Source of the DNA: Drosophila pseudoobscura
Lineage: Eukaryota > Arthropoda > Insecta > Diptera > Drosophilidae
NCBI RefSeq assembly: GCF_009870125.1
Contig: NC_046683.1
Coordinates: 25,882,129-25,946,128 of the forward strand
Length of the DNA stretch: 64,000 nt
Direction: 5' to 3'
Shown: positions 53,134-63,507 of the stretch, one piece after another
Layout of the letters: each line of letters begins with the position of its first letter
Position numbering within the stretch: the stretch's first letter is position 1
Program-made: the position numbers and the translations under genes
Notes under the pieces: generated by a model
Seen by the model: only the letters and a program-made list of their open reading frames with translations
The model's database searches: none
Told to the model about the DNA's origin: nothing

Positions 53134-55709
53134 CTATATGTCGTCTATATCAATTTCATCTCCTTCCTCATCCTCCTGGGTTTTCTTACTAACGGCAACG
53201 CCAAGCCCACGTTCCAAGGATACGGCAACCTTTAATGGTTCAATGCGGGCCCGATCATCGTACTCAATCTCCACGTCAGAATCGCCAGCAGCATCATCAT
53301 TATTTCCAGAGGAAGAATCTTCTTCTTCGGCATCTTTGAGCCACTGTACAAACGGCTTTACCTTCTCATGTATCTCAGTGGCAATTTTCTTGGAAACATG
53401 TCGTTTGCTCACTTTCTGTGCCCAGTCCAGAATCACTTTTTCATCGAGTATGTCCAAATCGTAAAAGATTTTGAAGATCCCGGCGACCTTGCTCATTAGC
53501 GTATTCGTATGTAGCTCGACAGTTTGCTCGATGCCGCCAATTAAATAGCGCTGTGCTTTTGGATTATTATGAGTAAAGCGAAGTAACAAGATGCGGTTTT
53601 TGCGAACGTCATTAATAATGTTCTCAGTGAACAAAAGCTCAGCGAGAACCAGCGGGGATTTGTTAACTATGTCCAATCGTTCGGCTTCGATCAGCAGCTC
53701 CTTGTGTACAGAAACATCCTCCAGCTCTCTTTTGTCACGCTTGTTTTTCACCAATTCATAAAAGATATCAATGCGTTCCTTTTCTGTCTTGTCGTAGTCC
53801 TCCGAAATTGTCATGCCCTTAGCACCATCGGTTAGATCTTGTAAGCGCGCGCGTATGGCCTCCTATATGGGTACATAAATTATGAATTCATTAATGGCAG
53901 CATTAGTTTGGTTTGAAGCAATTCATGTTTATTACCTTAGATACGTCGACGCTCCAGCCATCATCATCGTCTTCACCTATATTTTTCTCCGGAATGGCCG
54001 CGCTTATTTCAGCCTCCGTTTGGCTGGCCTGATTGGGGCCATTGCCGCCGTCCGACTCTCCGCCAGAATTGTTGGCTATTGAGTTGTTACACATGGAGCC
54101 ATCAGAGTTTTCGTTCTTCTGTTTCTGCTTTTTCGAGCGTTTCCCTTCAGTGAGCGAGGAACCTTGAGCGGCTGGGTTAAGTGATGGTGGATTTTTCACA
54201 ATGAATGTGTTCACTTTGTGGTTCACCTTAAGCAGACCATGGAAGCCGCATGCCTTGCAGGACTGCGAGATTGTCTGGTTCCTTGCTGATACGGTCAGAT
54301 TAGTCTCTGGGTTATCGCATTCAGGGCACAAAACAAACTTTCGAATGAAGCCATCCAACAAATCCTGAAGCTTGTTGACGTCATGTGATCCATTAACAAT
54401 AAACCGTTCATTCTATAAAAAGAGATTTTTTTAGTCATATTTAAATAGCATACAGCCTTCGAAAAAATATACATACATGCAGACAGCGACAAAAGAAAAC
54501 CGTACTCTGAAATTCGTATAAATTTGTGCTTTCCCTAGTCGGTGGTTTCCGAAAACGTTATTCTATTCGTCTAATTTTTTGTTATTTTGGGTTTTCACTA
54601 AATCATTTTCAAACAAATGTCCATAAGTATATTTTATATACTTGCAATCATATAGTTCTACGAGCCGTAATATTATTTACAAAACGTCATTGAGCATCAG
54701 ATGCTTTCTCACCAGGATTTTGAACCTGATCCTGAGGCTATTTCTTATAACAACACGATCTTTCCTTACCAAATAGCTAAGGATGAAAATCTGTGATATC
54801 CAGAATTTTGAAGATACGAGAAAACCGCAAACAGTATATTTTCGAAACTGTGGATGCCACAGATGTTGCGTCCTTTGTGGAGGCGAAAGGGAGCATTCCA
54901 AAATTTCGAAATAAACTTGATTCTGTGTGAGATGACAGAAACCTGGTTGATCTAGCTATTTTAGTCTCTGAGAACTTGGCTTTAAGCAAGACGGACAGAC
55001 AGACATTGCTATATCGACTCGGCTATTGATGCTCATCAAGAATACATATAGTCTCTGCGGTCGGAAAGTCTTCCTTCAGGCTGTTACACACATTCACTTT
55101 CACCACAATTTTAATAAACCCGTATACTGTTAGAGTATCGGGTACAAAACTATGCAACACCATATTCACGCTTCAAACCAAACCGACTTTTGATAGATTT
55201 AACAATTTGTAATACAAAATTTAATTGTGTAGTGTAATTAGATGAATAGAATAACATTTTCGAATACCACGGATTAGAGAAGGCAAAAATTCATGAAATT
55301 TCAGAGAGCGGCTTTTCTTAACGCTGATGTGTGTAAAAATATGCAAATTAACATTTTTCTAATCTAACTGACAAATTAATAAAAATTAACATATTTCTCT
55401 AAAACTTTAGTTAAATATACTCATTTTTTCCCCAAGACTGTATATAATCGAGATACACGTCCACTACAAATAGGACTCGAATAATTTTTTGCTTACCTTA
55501 TGATCGAAAAGTGTTTGAGCGCCCAGCTCACAGCCAAAGTACTTTGTCGGATAGGTGGCCGGACGACCAATAGCGCGTGCAACTTCAGCCATATTAACCA
55601 AAACAGTCTTGATGCCGTTGCCTTTTCCTTCTACCTTTGCTTGAAGACGCGGCATTTTATATCGATAAAAGATATCTGTCACACTACGGTTAACGTTGAC
55701 GGTGGCCAT
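53134..55709 (-). CDS. eIF5: Eukaryotic translation initiation factor 5 (three coding exons)
   Basis: eIF5 is the GTPase-activating protein for eIF2 and promotes start-codon selection in the cytoplasmic 43S complex. Coding exons (minus strand) are 55497-55709, 53936-54412 and 53134-53862, all joined in phase 0 with GT/AG borders, giving 472 residues, close to the family length. The N-terminal domain has the conserved start ([18 protein letters not shown]); Arg16 matches the GAP arginine finger (Arg15 in mammals). Zinc-finger cysteines are at 100, 103, 123 and 126. A Lys/Gly/Asn/Asp-rich linker follows, then the helical W2 domain and an acidic tail ([10 protein letters not shown]). Intron 1 (1084 bp) contains a DINE; intron 2 is 73 bp. 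No disruption is seen, so the gene is probably functional. Confidence 0.97.
54770..55145 (-). mobile_element. Diverged DINE fragment, copy 7, in eIF5 intron 1
   Basis: Shares GTGGATGCCACAGAT, CGACTCGGCTATTGATGCT and the end GAGTATCGGGTA with the other DINE copies but is much more diverged and short, with only a trace of the GACA tract (ACGGACAGACAGAC). It is an older insertion than the others. It is on the same strand as eIF5. Confidence 0.75.
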
Positions 55710-56808
55710 TTCGGAACTTTTTCGGAAAAAATATGTAAAGGCTAATGACCGTTTTTAAAAGCTTATTGTAATTGCTTGTGTTGTACGAGGACCGTCAAGG
55801 CAATTTGTTGGCTTTTTCTTTGGCTGTATAGTGATTTCTTTGCTTTTCGTTCCGTTTATAAAATTCTCATTTCTTTGTTTTATTTACGTGGCGGTGCACG
55901 TAAATACTTAACTGGGACTGAGTTGAGATCGTTATAGTCTCAGAACAGTTTGGCTTTCTGTGCCGTTTCTTGTGGCGCTTTACTGTCTTTTGATTTTTAA
56001 CGACTCGGAATGGAACATAAAGTCCTAGAGAGCTGAGTCTTCTTGATTTTGAATTGGAGATTACGAATCAGCTTTTTCGCACCAACAATGATTTTGGGAT
56101 GTGTATATTTTATTTTTAATGTACGTTTTTTTCAGTATTCTCTGATTTTTTCCAGATTAATATATATACTGTAATTATTTTAGTATATATTTAAATGTAT
56201 TTTTTTTATATTTTTGTTATAATTAATTGGTGTTTTGTAATTTTTGTAATTATCAGAAGTCTTTTGCCACGGCAAAGTATTCGGCTCACGTGTACCTGAA
56301 CGGCTGTAACTTTCGATGCCTGTTACTTGAAGTCCTGTTGAGACAGAGAATCATATCAGAACGGTTGTTTAACTTTATCATCATATTAGGTAAAAAGTGC
56401 TGCAACCCTGTCAAAGGGTTTCTCATACTTTTAGGTTTAAATTCTTGTTTTTCAATCAAGTCCCATTTTTACACCCAGAGACAACAAAAATCCAATCAAT
56501 TCCTAAAAAAAAGTACACACCTATTTGGTCTTATTTATATTCATATACTTAGAAACAAATAATATCTAAAATCACACGTTTGTAACGCTTTTTCGACAAA
56601 TTTGATCAAACGGAAGAAAAAATTAAAATAAAATAAAATAGAAAAATGACATTTACAACCAAAACTTATTCTTTTTCAAATGAGTTAATTTTTTTCTTGT
56701 AAACTAAAAACAAATTCAACGTAATTCAGACCTTTTTTTTAAATTAGTAATTAAACAATATTTTGTGGCACCAATCTTAGCAATGGGATCGTGTTATTAT
56801 GAAACGAG
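55710..56808. promoter_or_regulatory. Divergent upstream region of eIF5 and the candidate plus-strand gene
   Basis: Contains the eIF5 5' UTR and promoter (minus strand, just above 55709), though no TATA box or initiator could be assigned. 56100-56260 and 56560-56760 are AT-rich. The plus-strand frame at 56227-56562 has a plausible acceptor (TTATCAG at 56255) and donor (TTAGGTAAAA at 56387), but its phase does not join the next candidate exon, so it is not called. Confidence 0.35.
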
Positions 56809-57021
56809 CCTCAAGACTGGTTCAAAAATGTTGAGATAACATCAGAGGAGCAGCAATGCAATGTATTTGGGCTAGAATGTCGGCCAAAGGAGGCGTCTTT
56901 AATAAGAAGGTCACCTAGCATTATTCGCAGAGAAATTTTATCCAGTATGGAATCAGTTACTGAGAGAGAAGATGATTCCATCTTTTACGACGATTCTGCA
57001 CCTTGTCATCGAGCACGCTCT
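56809..57021 (+). CDS. Candidate exon of an unidentified host gene
   Basis: An open plus-strand stretch with protein-like composition (DWFKNVEITSEEQQCNVF, then SLIRRSPSIIRREILSSM and EREDDSIFYDD) ends in RARS at a consensus donor (TCT|GTAAGT at 57021/57022). A stop at 56800-56802 limits it on the left, so it would need the weak acceptor ACGAG at 56808 or a start at Met 56947. It does not resemble any mobile element in the window. A DINE begins 20 bases after the donor. I do not recognise the protein. Confidence 0.35.
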
Positions 57022-57042
57022 GTAAGTGATTCTTTGATATTT

Positions 57043-58168
57043 TTATACCCGATACTCAAAATGAGTATTGGGGTATATTAGATTTGTGGTAAAAGTGGAT
57101 GTGTGTAACGTCCAGAAGGAATCGTTTCCGACCCCATAAAGTATATATATTCTTGATCAGAATCAATAGCCGAGTCGATTGAGCCATGTCTGTCTGTCCG
57201 TCTGTCCGTCCGTCCGTCCGTCCGTCCGTCTGTCCGTCTGTCCGTACCCTTCAGCGCCTAATGCTCAAAGACTATAAGAGCTGGAGCAACGATGTTTTGG
57301 ATCCAGACTTTTGTGATGTCACTGCTACAAAAATATTTCAAAACTTTGCCCCGCCCACTTCCGCCCCCACAAAGGGCGAAAATCTGTGGCATCCACAATT
57401 TCGACGATACGAGAAAACCAAAAACGCAGAAACGTAGAGAATGACCATGTCTTTTAGACTGCAGAATCTGAACTGGATCGTATTATTATTATAGCCAGCA
57501 TCAAGAAAATAATTTCATTTTTTCTCGCCCTGTCTCTCTCTAACACACAGGTAGCATAGGCGGCTTTGCTTAGAGTAAAACATTAGCGCCTAGATCTCAG
57601 AGACTATAAAAGCTAGAGCAACCATATTTGGTATCCACAGTCCTAATATATCGGACCGAGACGAGTTTGTTTCAAAATTTCGCCACACCCCCTTCCGCCC
57701 CCGCAAAGGATGCAAATCTGGGGATATTCACAAATCTCAGAGACTATTAAAGCTAGAGTAACCAAATTTGGTATCCGCACTTCTGTTAGATCTCAATATA
57801 AAACGCATATCTCAAAATTTCGCCCCACCCCCTTCCGCCCACACAAAGGACGAAAATCTGTTGCATCCACAATATGGCAGATTCGAGTAAACTAAAAACG
57901 CAGAATCATAGAGAATGACCATATCTATCCGGTTGCTGAATCTGGATCAGATCAGATCATTTTTATAGCCAAAGGAAACAAATCAATTTGCAGTGGCTAC
58001 GCAGCGCGTGACGTCACGCTCAGACTGATTTTCTGTCTCTCTCGCACGTACTCTTTGTCGTGTCGTTTAATATTAGCGGCGTCTGCCGGAGGAGAGCCAT
58101 ACTGACTTAGTATCGGGTATAACTGTAGAGTTGCGGTGTCCGCAGCAACTCACAACGTTCCCCCTCGT
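57043..58168 (+). mobile_element. DINE-1/Helitron-type element, copy 8 (forward orientation)
   Basis: The only full-length forward copy: it starts TTATACCCGATACTCAAAAT, has a GTCC/GTCT tract at 57188-57245, and ends with the hairpin GAGTTGCGGTGTCCGC and CAACGTTCCCCCTCGT. It lies between the two candidate host exons, so it would be intronic. Confidence 0.85.
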
Positions 58169-58236
58169 TTATTTTAAGAATGCATTCAACGAGTTTCAAT
58201 TTTTTTTCAACGACAGACATTTTGAAGCCGGAATAG

Positions 58237-58353
58237 GACATTAAGTACTTAGATTCGTCATCTAACAGTCCCGGCCCCAATCCGATAGAGAATGTCACTT
58301 ATGACAGCCAAAATAAGACAGCGGAAGCCAAAAACATAGAGAACAAGCATAGA
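58237..58353 (+). CDS. Candidate second exon of the unidentified host gene
   Basis: 117 bases, 39 codons (DIKYLDSSSNSPGPNPIENV, then DSQNKTAEAKNIENKHR). It is preceded by an acceptor (GGAATAG) with a T-rich tract upstream and followed by a GTAAGA donor. It is phase 0 at both ends, like the donor of the exon at 56809-57021. The composition is unlike the surrounding repeats. No further exon is recognised downstream to 59160. Confidence 0.35.
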
Positions 58354-58789
58354 GTAAGAGGAAATTTTAGAAGAACTTTGTTTTTAATTATGTGAATATG
58401 ACATCAGTATATACTTTGGTTAGGAATGGATTTATTGACACAATAAATAAATTGTATAAATCGGATAACATTTGTTGAAGAAGTAAAAAATGGAGTAGTA
58501 AAATACGCATGAAATATCAGAGTGCGGTTTTTTTTTCCGCTGGGTGTATATACAAAGTCGAAGGGATAGCGATGGTTTACGACAAGAAGACGACGAGTCT
58601 GTTCGATGATTAGCTCGAGTCAAGACGGGGTCAGATTGAAGAAGCGGGGGTCGGCTCAAGACGGTGTCGGGTTGAAGAACTACAGATGTGCAAGAAGTAA
58701 TTGCTAGATCCCGATTAAAGTCAAGGGCAGGTGTGCCAAATTGTACATGCCCTAATGCAAGCGAGAGCGCGACAGATTGATAGATATAG

Positions 58790-58990
58790 AGAAGGCAAAA
58801 GAAAGACGCTAGAGAACGGCTTCATAGGCTGCTGACGTAAGGGATTTATGTATGTATGCATAAATTGTACAATGTGGTACAGTTGGCAGTGCAAACAACA
58901 AACAATAATAGGGATTTACTTAACTGCTGCACCACTGGCTATAATCTATGGACTATTGATAATATCGAGCTGTTGGGTAACGCAGGATAA
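58790..58990 (-). repeat. Fragment related to the Pao LTR at 9.5-10.0 kb
   Basis: Shares GCACCACTGGCTATAAT and an interrupted GCGAGAGC...GATAGATA block with 9760-9975 in the same orientation. It is diverged and has no adjoining gag or primer site. 58360-58790, before it, has no recognised gene. Confidence 0.45.
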
Positions 58991-59162
58991 TAAAACAAAT
59001 AAAATGATCTGTTATCATATTTAATTTCTTAGAAATATGAATTAAATTTTTTTTTGTATTGTATTGTATTATTGTATTTATCGAATCTTCTCTCTTGGAT
59101 ACTTTCGACAAGTAGGTAAATCTCAATCTAATACATTTATTTAATTATTAAATTTATTATAA

Positions 59163-59795
59163 TCAGGCAGGCTCCGTTTTTCATTTACTTTTGCAGATTA
59201 CGTTTTCAGCCAAAACGTTTCGTTTTCGTTTTAAGGTGTTCCATTTTTCACATATTTTTTTTATCGATATGTTACATTTTGAAGTCCGAATTAAATTGGG
59301 CGGGAAACAGCTGTGCTCACCCAGATTTTCTGTTGAGCGCATGTTACAAGCACAGTCTGAGCTGTTACATGCACATTTGTGCTGTTATACGCAAAAATTT
59401 ATTAATTGCCAACGTTCCGATAACCAAATCGGAATGCGTCAGCTGCTTACACCAAAACGAAATTTGTTGTTGCTGTGGCCAATTTTTTCCGAGTCAAATT
59501 TTAGGTTGGGTTAAAATAAAATTATTTATAAAGAAAGCACAAGTTAAATTACCCTGATATAGGTATCAAGTTTATGTTAATGCATCAATAAGTCATCTAT
59601 TTTTTTCCTTTTGCAATTAAGGTTCGTTTTGTTGTATAAAAAGCCGTTTACTTTTCATTTCGTCAACGAAAATGTTTTCGTTTTGAAAACGAAAAAATCT
59701 TGCGGAATGGGAAAAAGAGAGCCCCAATTTATGTGATTTCAAAAGTAAATCGGAAAACTTTTGTGAATGTGAAAAACGGAGCCTGGCTGAATATA
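59163..59795. mobile_element. MITE with GGCTCCGTTTTTCA terminal inverted repeats
   Basis: The left end reads TCAGGCAGGCTCCGTTTTTC and the right end, inverted, TCAGCCAGGCTCCGTTTTTC. The element is about 630 bases. Subterminal GTTTTCGTTTT-type sequence occurs in opposite orientations inside both ends (59210-59235 and 59670-59690). Open frames inside (up to 107 codons) look fortuitous. Partial relatives lie at 5235 and 22915. Confidence 0.65.
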
Positions 59796-59894
59796 TAATT
59801 ATTAATTAATTAATTATATTATTATAAAATTCATTACTTAGAGTATTATTTGATGGGGGGAGGTCTTATCACCGGAGTCGTGTATGGCTAGCTT

Positions 59895-60345
59895 GCTAAG
59901 TTAAAAACTGTGCCAGCCTATTCGGATCGGCCAAGAGTTTGATCTGATACTTTACTTTTACTTCGGCGATTTCATCTTTCACAGATTCTACATTTAAGTC
60001 TTCATGAATATTTTTATTCCGTATGTACTATGGTGCCCCAGTTATAGTTCTCAGTATTTTCGATTGAGCCTTCTGGATTATTTCTTGATTACTTATGCAA
60101 GCGTTTGCCTATAGTTCGAAGTCATATGTCCAAATTGGTTTGAGAACTGCATTTTACAAAAGTACTCTGTATTCCAATTTTAGTTTAGTGGAGAACGGAC
60201 GTTTATAAGCAAATTTAGAAAACTAGCTTTAAATTTGAATAGATTTCTCTTAGCTTCGATGTGTTTACGCCCAGTGAGCCGTCTATCCAAGTGGACACCA
60301 AGGTATGTTACTTCGGAATTTGTGGAATTTTGATGTTGTTCAGTT
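59895..60345 (-). pseudogene. Jockey-clade LINE, ORF2 C-terminal relic
   Basis: The minus strand encodes the end of a jockey-type reverse transcriptase: YLGVHLDRRLTGRKHIEAKR, then LLYKAVLKPIWTYDFEL and IIQKAQSKILRTITGAPWY, followed by the C-terminal NIHEDLNVESVKDEIAEVKV. It contains stops and small deletions. It is a different LINE family from that at 11-19 kb and resembles Doc/F/BS-type elements. 60346-60769 shows no gene. Confidence 0.75.
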
Positions 60346-60769
60346 CCCTGGGCGAAATTCCCAAATAAGTGGCATAAAGTCGATTAAGGCAGATATCGAG
60401 CTGAAACTTGGTGTATTTGATAAATATAGCACTCTAAATATTATAACAAAATTTTAAGTTCATTTGACCACGCCTACCCCAATAGCCCATGTATGGCAAC
60501 AAGGCGTATACGTGATCACAAAGGAAAGTCATAAGAGCTATACAAAAATACTAAAATTTGAAGGGAATGGATTATTCTGTTTGTAATTTTGATGTAATAG
60601 TGGTAAATATAAAAATATAAAAAAAATTTTGATAAACAATTCTTATTTTGATCAAATTCTTACTTAATGCCAGGTTCTTTATTAATTTATTCTACTATTT
60701 AACTATTTCTAACAATTTACATATGTTAAATTATCATTTAGTTGTTTTGTACAGATAATTCAAACGAAT

Positions 60770-62720
60770 ATTGATTTATATCCTCTAAAAGCTCAATGGG
60801 ATCTCGCGAAAAGGTTTGTTTTTATGTCGAGCTGCCCTCTTCTTAAAAGATATACTTGAGATGAGGGGATCTGATGAGTCCATAGATCATTGGAATACAT
60901 CCGTCATTCGTATTATTTACCCGCTAATTGTGTCGAGTGTGCATTGGCCGGTCACGCTTGTACAATTTATTTTACGCTTCAGACGCATTTTCCCCAAGAC
61001 AGCCTACCGGCATCACTGATGCAGTTATTATTTGTGATCCATGAACTAAAATTTTATGGAGAGTTGGTGACATAGGATACCAAGAGTAATGCAACATGTA
61101 TGATCTAATTCTATCTGATAAATTTTAAAGCCCCGATTGCAAATTTGCAATTAATAGCTATTCAAATAGTATGCAGACTCTCAAGTAACTCCAAATCGAG
61201 TTATAAAATTAATGCGAATAATTTCGTATATGAAAAAGCTTTTCTCGCAGTGTTGCCATCGTTCGAGCTTCCGCTTCCATTCTGTTTTGACTTATCCACA
61301 TGCAATCCCATTTCTTACCACAATCTTCTTTGTGTGTGTGTTTTTTTTTGGCAATCATTTCCAATTTGTCATTCTCGTTTCTTACTTGCCATTTTTTAAA
61401 CCCCATTCTATATGATATTTTAAGTACCAATTCAAAAATGCGTATCCAAGCATGAAGTGGACTTATCCCATATTGAAAATGCTTAAAGGAATTTGTATCA
61501 TAACATTCCATAAATTGTTTTGGGCCTGCACCACATATTGAACACAATTAGCAAGATTTTGTGCCCGTTAAAACGTTTAAAACTTTCCCATCTATAAGAA
61601 ACATGTGAAGGTCGTATGAGACAGTGATCTTCTTTTCATTTGTTTTTTATTCGGATATCCAAATTGCTTTTTTCTGCAAGAATATGATCTTTTTTTCTTT
61701 GGCGAATTCCATTTTGAGGGGTCGGCAAAATCTTACAGACTGCGGAGTTCTATTATTCAAGAAAATTGTTCCTGCTTCATCGATAAGCTTCAGAGGTATA
61801 ACGGTAGTAACAAACAAAGATTGATCAACAGTATCCGGTTCCTTCGTTTAAAATCTTTTTTTATACATACTTTGACCAGTTGATCCATCGCAATTAATTT
61901 AATACTAGAATTTCCTTCTAAGTTAGCGAATAACTCCTCCTGTAACATTATTATGCGGCTTGCAGTGTAGTTTAACAAATCTTGCAAGGCAACTTTTGCC
62001 ATAGTTTCTGTAACAGTTATTCCCTTAGGTCTCAATTGCAATTGGCTTCCTGGACATTTTGGTAGCTTGGGCATATGTCACAATAATGCTGTTTGCTTAT
62101 TTGACGAATTGTATTATGTAATCGTTTGCTTAAAAAATGTTTCAGCAAAAATTCCAAAGCATCATTGGTTGTTAAAGGTATTGGTTCTAAAATATCGAGC
62201 TTTCTTAAAGCTTCAGTAGCGTCGCTTTTAGAAGTGCTAACATTTTTAAGTACAAATGCAGTATCATTTTCATATGATTTCCTGGCTGACATTGTTGCTG
62301 CGTTAATTAAAAGTTTGTTATCGTTTTTATTACTGATTGCTTAATGGCAGATGGTTTTCGTTTTAGACGGGGCTCTGCTTCATCATAAGTTAGCTTTGGT
62401 CTACCCAATTGAAGACTTTGCGTCTCTTCTTTATTTTCCAAAACAATTTTTATGCGCATTGATAGCCACTGTGAATGCTTTTTATAAATGTGCACACATT
62501 TCGGTTGCACTTTTGCAGATTTGAAGAAATATAAATAGCAAAGCTTCTAACTTTCTTAATTTCACTAATGTTTTCGTTGGTCAGTGAGCATTCCGTCAAT
62601 TGGCAAACTATCCAGTTTGCAAGCGTGGTAGAGTTTCGGCTGTTGTCAATCCATTCGTCTAGCAGCGTTGCATGACAAAACTCAAGCTGATCAAAGTACC
62701 GCAAAAGCCGCAAACAAGAT
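60770..62720 (-). pseudogene. RAG1/Transib-like transposase relic, near full length
   Basis: Minus-strand transposase in several frames. In order: the N-terminus (RYFDQLEFCHATLLDEWIDN, 62713-62620), GRPKLTYDEAEPRLKRK (about 62400), TALRKLD-type linker and KQHYCDICPSYQNV (about 62080), GITVTETMAKVALQDLLN (about 62000), VRFCRPLKMEF (about 61720), FLIDGKVLN (about 61590), CSICGAGPK with SPLHAWIRIF (61547-61440), SSNDGNTARKAF (about 61230) and TLHKILVHGSQII with GENASEA (61070-60960). This matches the order of RAG1 core landmarks, including regions of the second and third catalytic acids. Stops and frameshifts are numerous. Absence of recognised TIRs leaves the element ends open. Confidence 0.7.
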
Positions 62721-63125
62721 TATTACTTACTTTTAATACACATTTCCTACTTTATTTTCGCATACATTATATAACGCACAAACACACAGGTTGGTTTTTA
62801 CTCCACACAAGAACACATTGGTCTCGTTTTCTTTTTTTTTTTGACAATACAAAACAATTAACATATATAACATAACACATTTTAACACAAAATGTTTTTT
62901 GTTATTCAATCTACATAACCGGGCCTTTAAAATCCATATATGGTATCATCTCCGAAGGTCGATGTTGTTGTAAGCATGTAAGCAAAATTATTGGTTAGTG
63001 GGAGCACAAAGCTATTTGATGCTTGATTTGGTTTGAAGACGTTTTGCCTTCTCTTTGATGTTGAGAGCCTACTACCCAGTTTCTGCACGTAACGGAGATT
63101 TACTCTGAGACTTACTCACTGACTT
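62721..63125. other. No gene recognised
   Basis: AT-rich sequence with a T run at 62831. It separates the Transib-like relic from the LINE linker fragment. No terminal inverted repeat could be assigned here. Confidence 0.4.
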
Positions 63126-63372
63126 ACACCTGACTTAGCTTCCCAAAGTAGGAATCGTTTGCTGTTTTGGGAGAGTTGCTTCATATAGTATGTTTGGGAT
63201 CGGGTTTTCCCATCTTCTAGGGCTTTGCGTAGTAGATGGTTGGCTATTTTGAACCGCTCCTTCAAGGCAGGAGATCTATGGGCTTGCCATTCTCGCCAAA
63301 GCCTTTTCTTATCGCGTAGCAGCTCTTCAATATGCCTTGGAGCACGACTGCTGTTGTGAATTTGATTACCTG
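63126..63372 (-). pseudogene. LINE ORF2 linker fragment (jockey type)
   Basis: An open minus-strand stretch without its own start codon encodes SSRAPRHIEELLRDKKRLWR, then EWQAHRSPALKERFKIANHL and KQLSQNSKRFLLWEAKSG. This is the Arg/Lys-rich segment between endonuclease and reverse transcriptase in jockey-type ORF2. It could belong to the same LINE as 59895-60345, which lies downstream in the same orientation beyond the Transib-like relic. Confidence 0.6.
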
Positions 63373-63507
63373 TAACTATTGGAGTGCAGTGTTATGCAGC
63401 AAGTAACATTACAGCCACTAATGATGCAACTAATGGGAACTAATTCAGAATGGAAACTTATGTGTATATTTCGTGACTTTTATCAAATCTCTCTTTCTAG
63501 AGGTTAA

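Noticed and set aside
53138..53464. Plus-strand ORF of 108 codons, and 53882-54082
   Set aside because: Antisense shadows of eIF5 exons.
56256..56387. Possible exon with acceptor and donor-like borders
   Set aside because: The translation is unremarkable and its phase does not join the candidate exon at 56809 without a stop.
57186..57437. 83-codon ORF with repeated Ser-Val-Arg-Pro units
   Set aside because: Translation of the GTCC microsatellite of a DINE.
59191..59557. Two overlapping plus-strand ORFs of 92-107 codons
   Set aside because: They lie inside the TIR-bounded MITE, overlap in different frames and show no domain.
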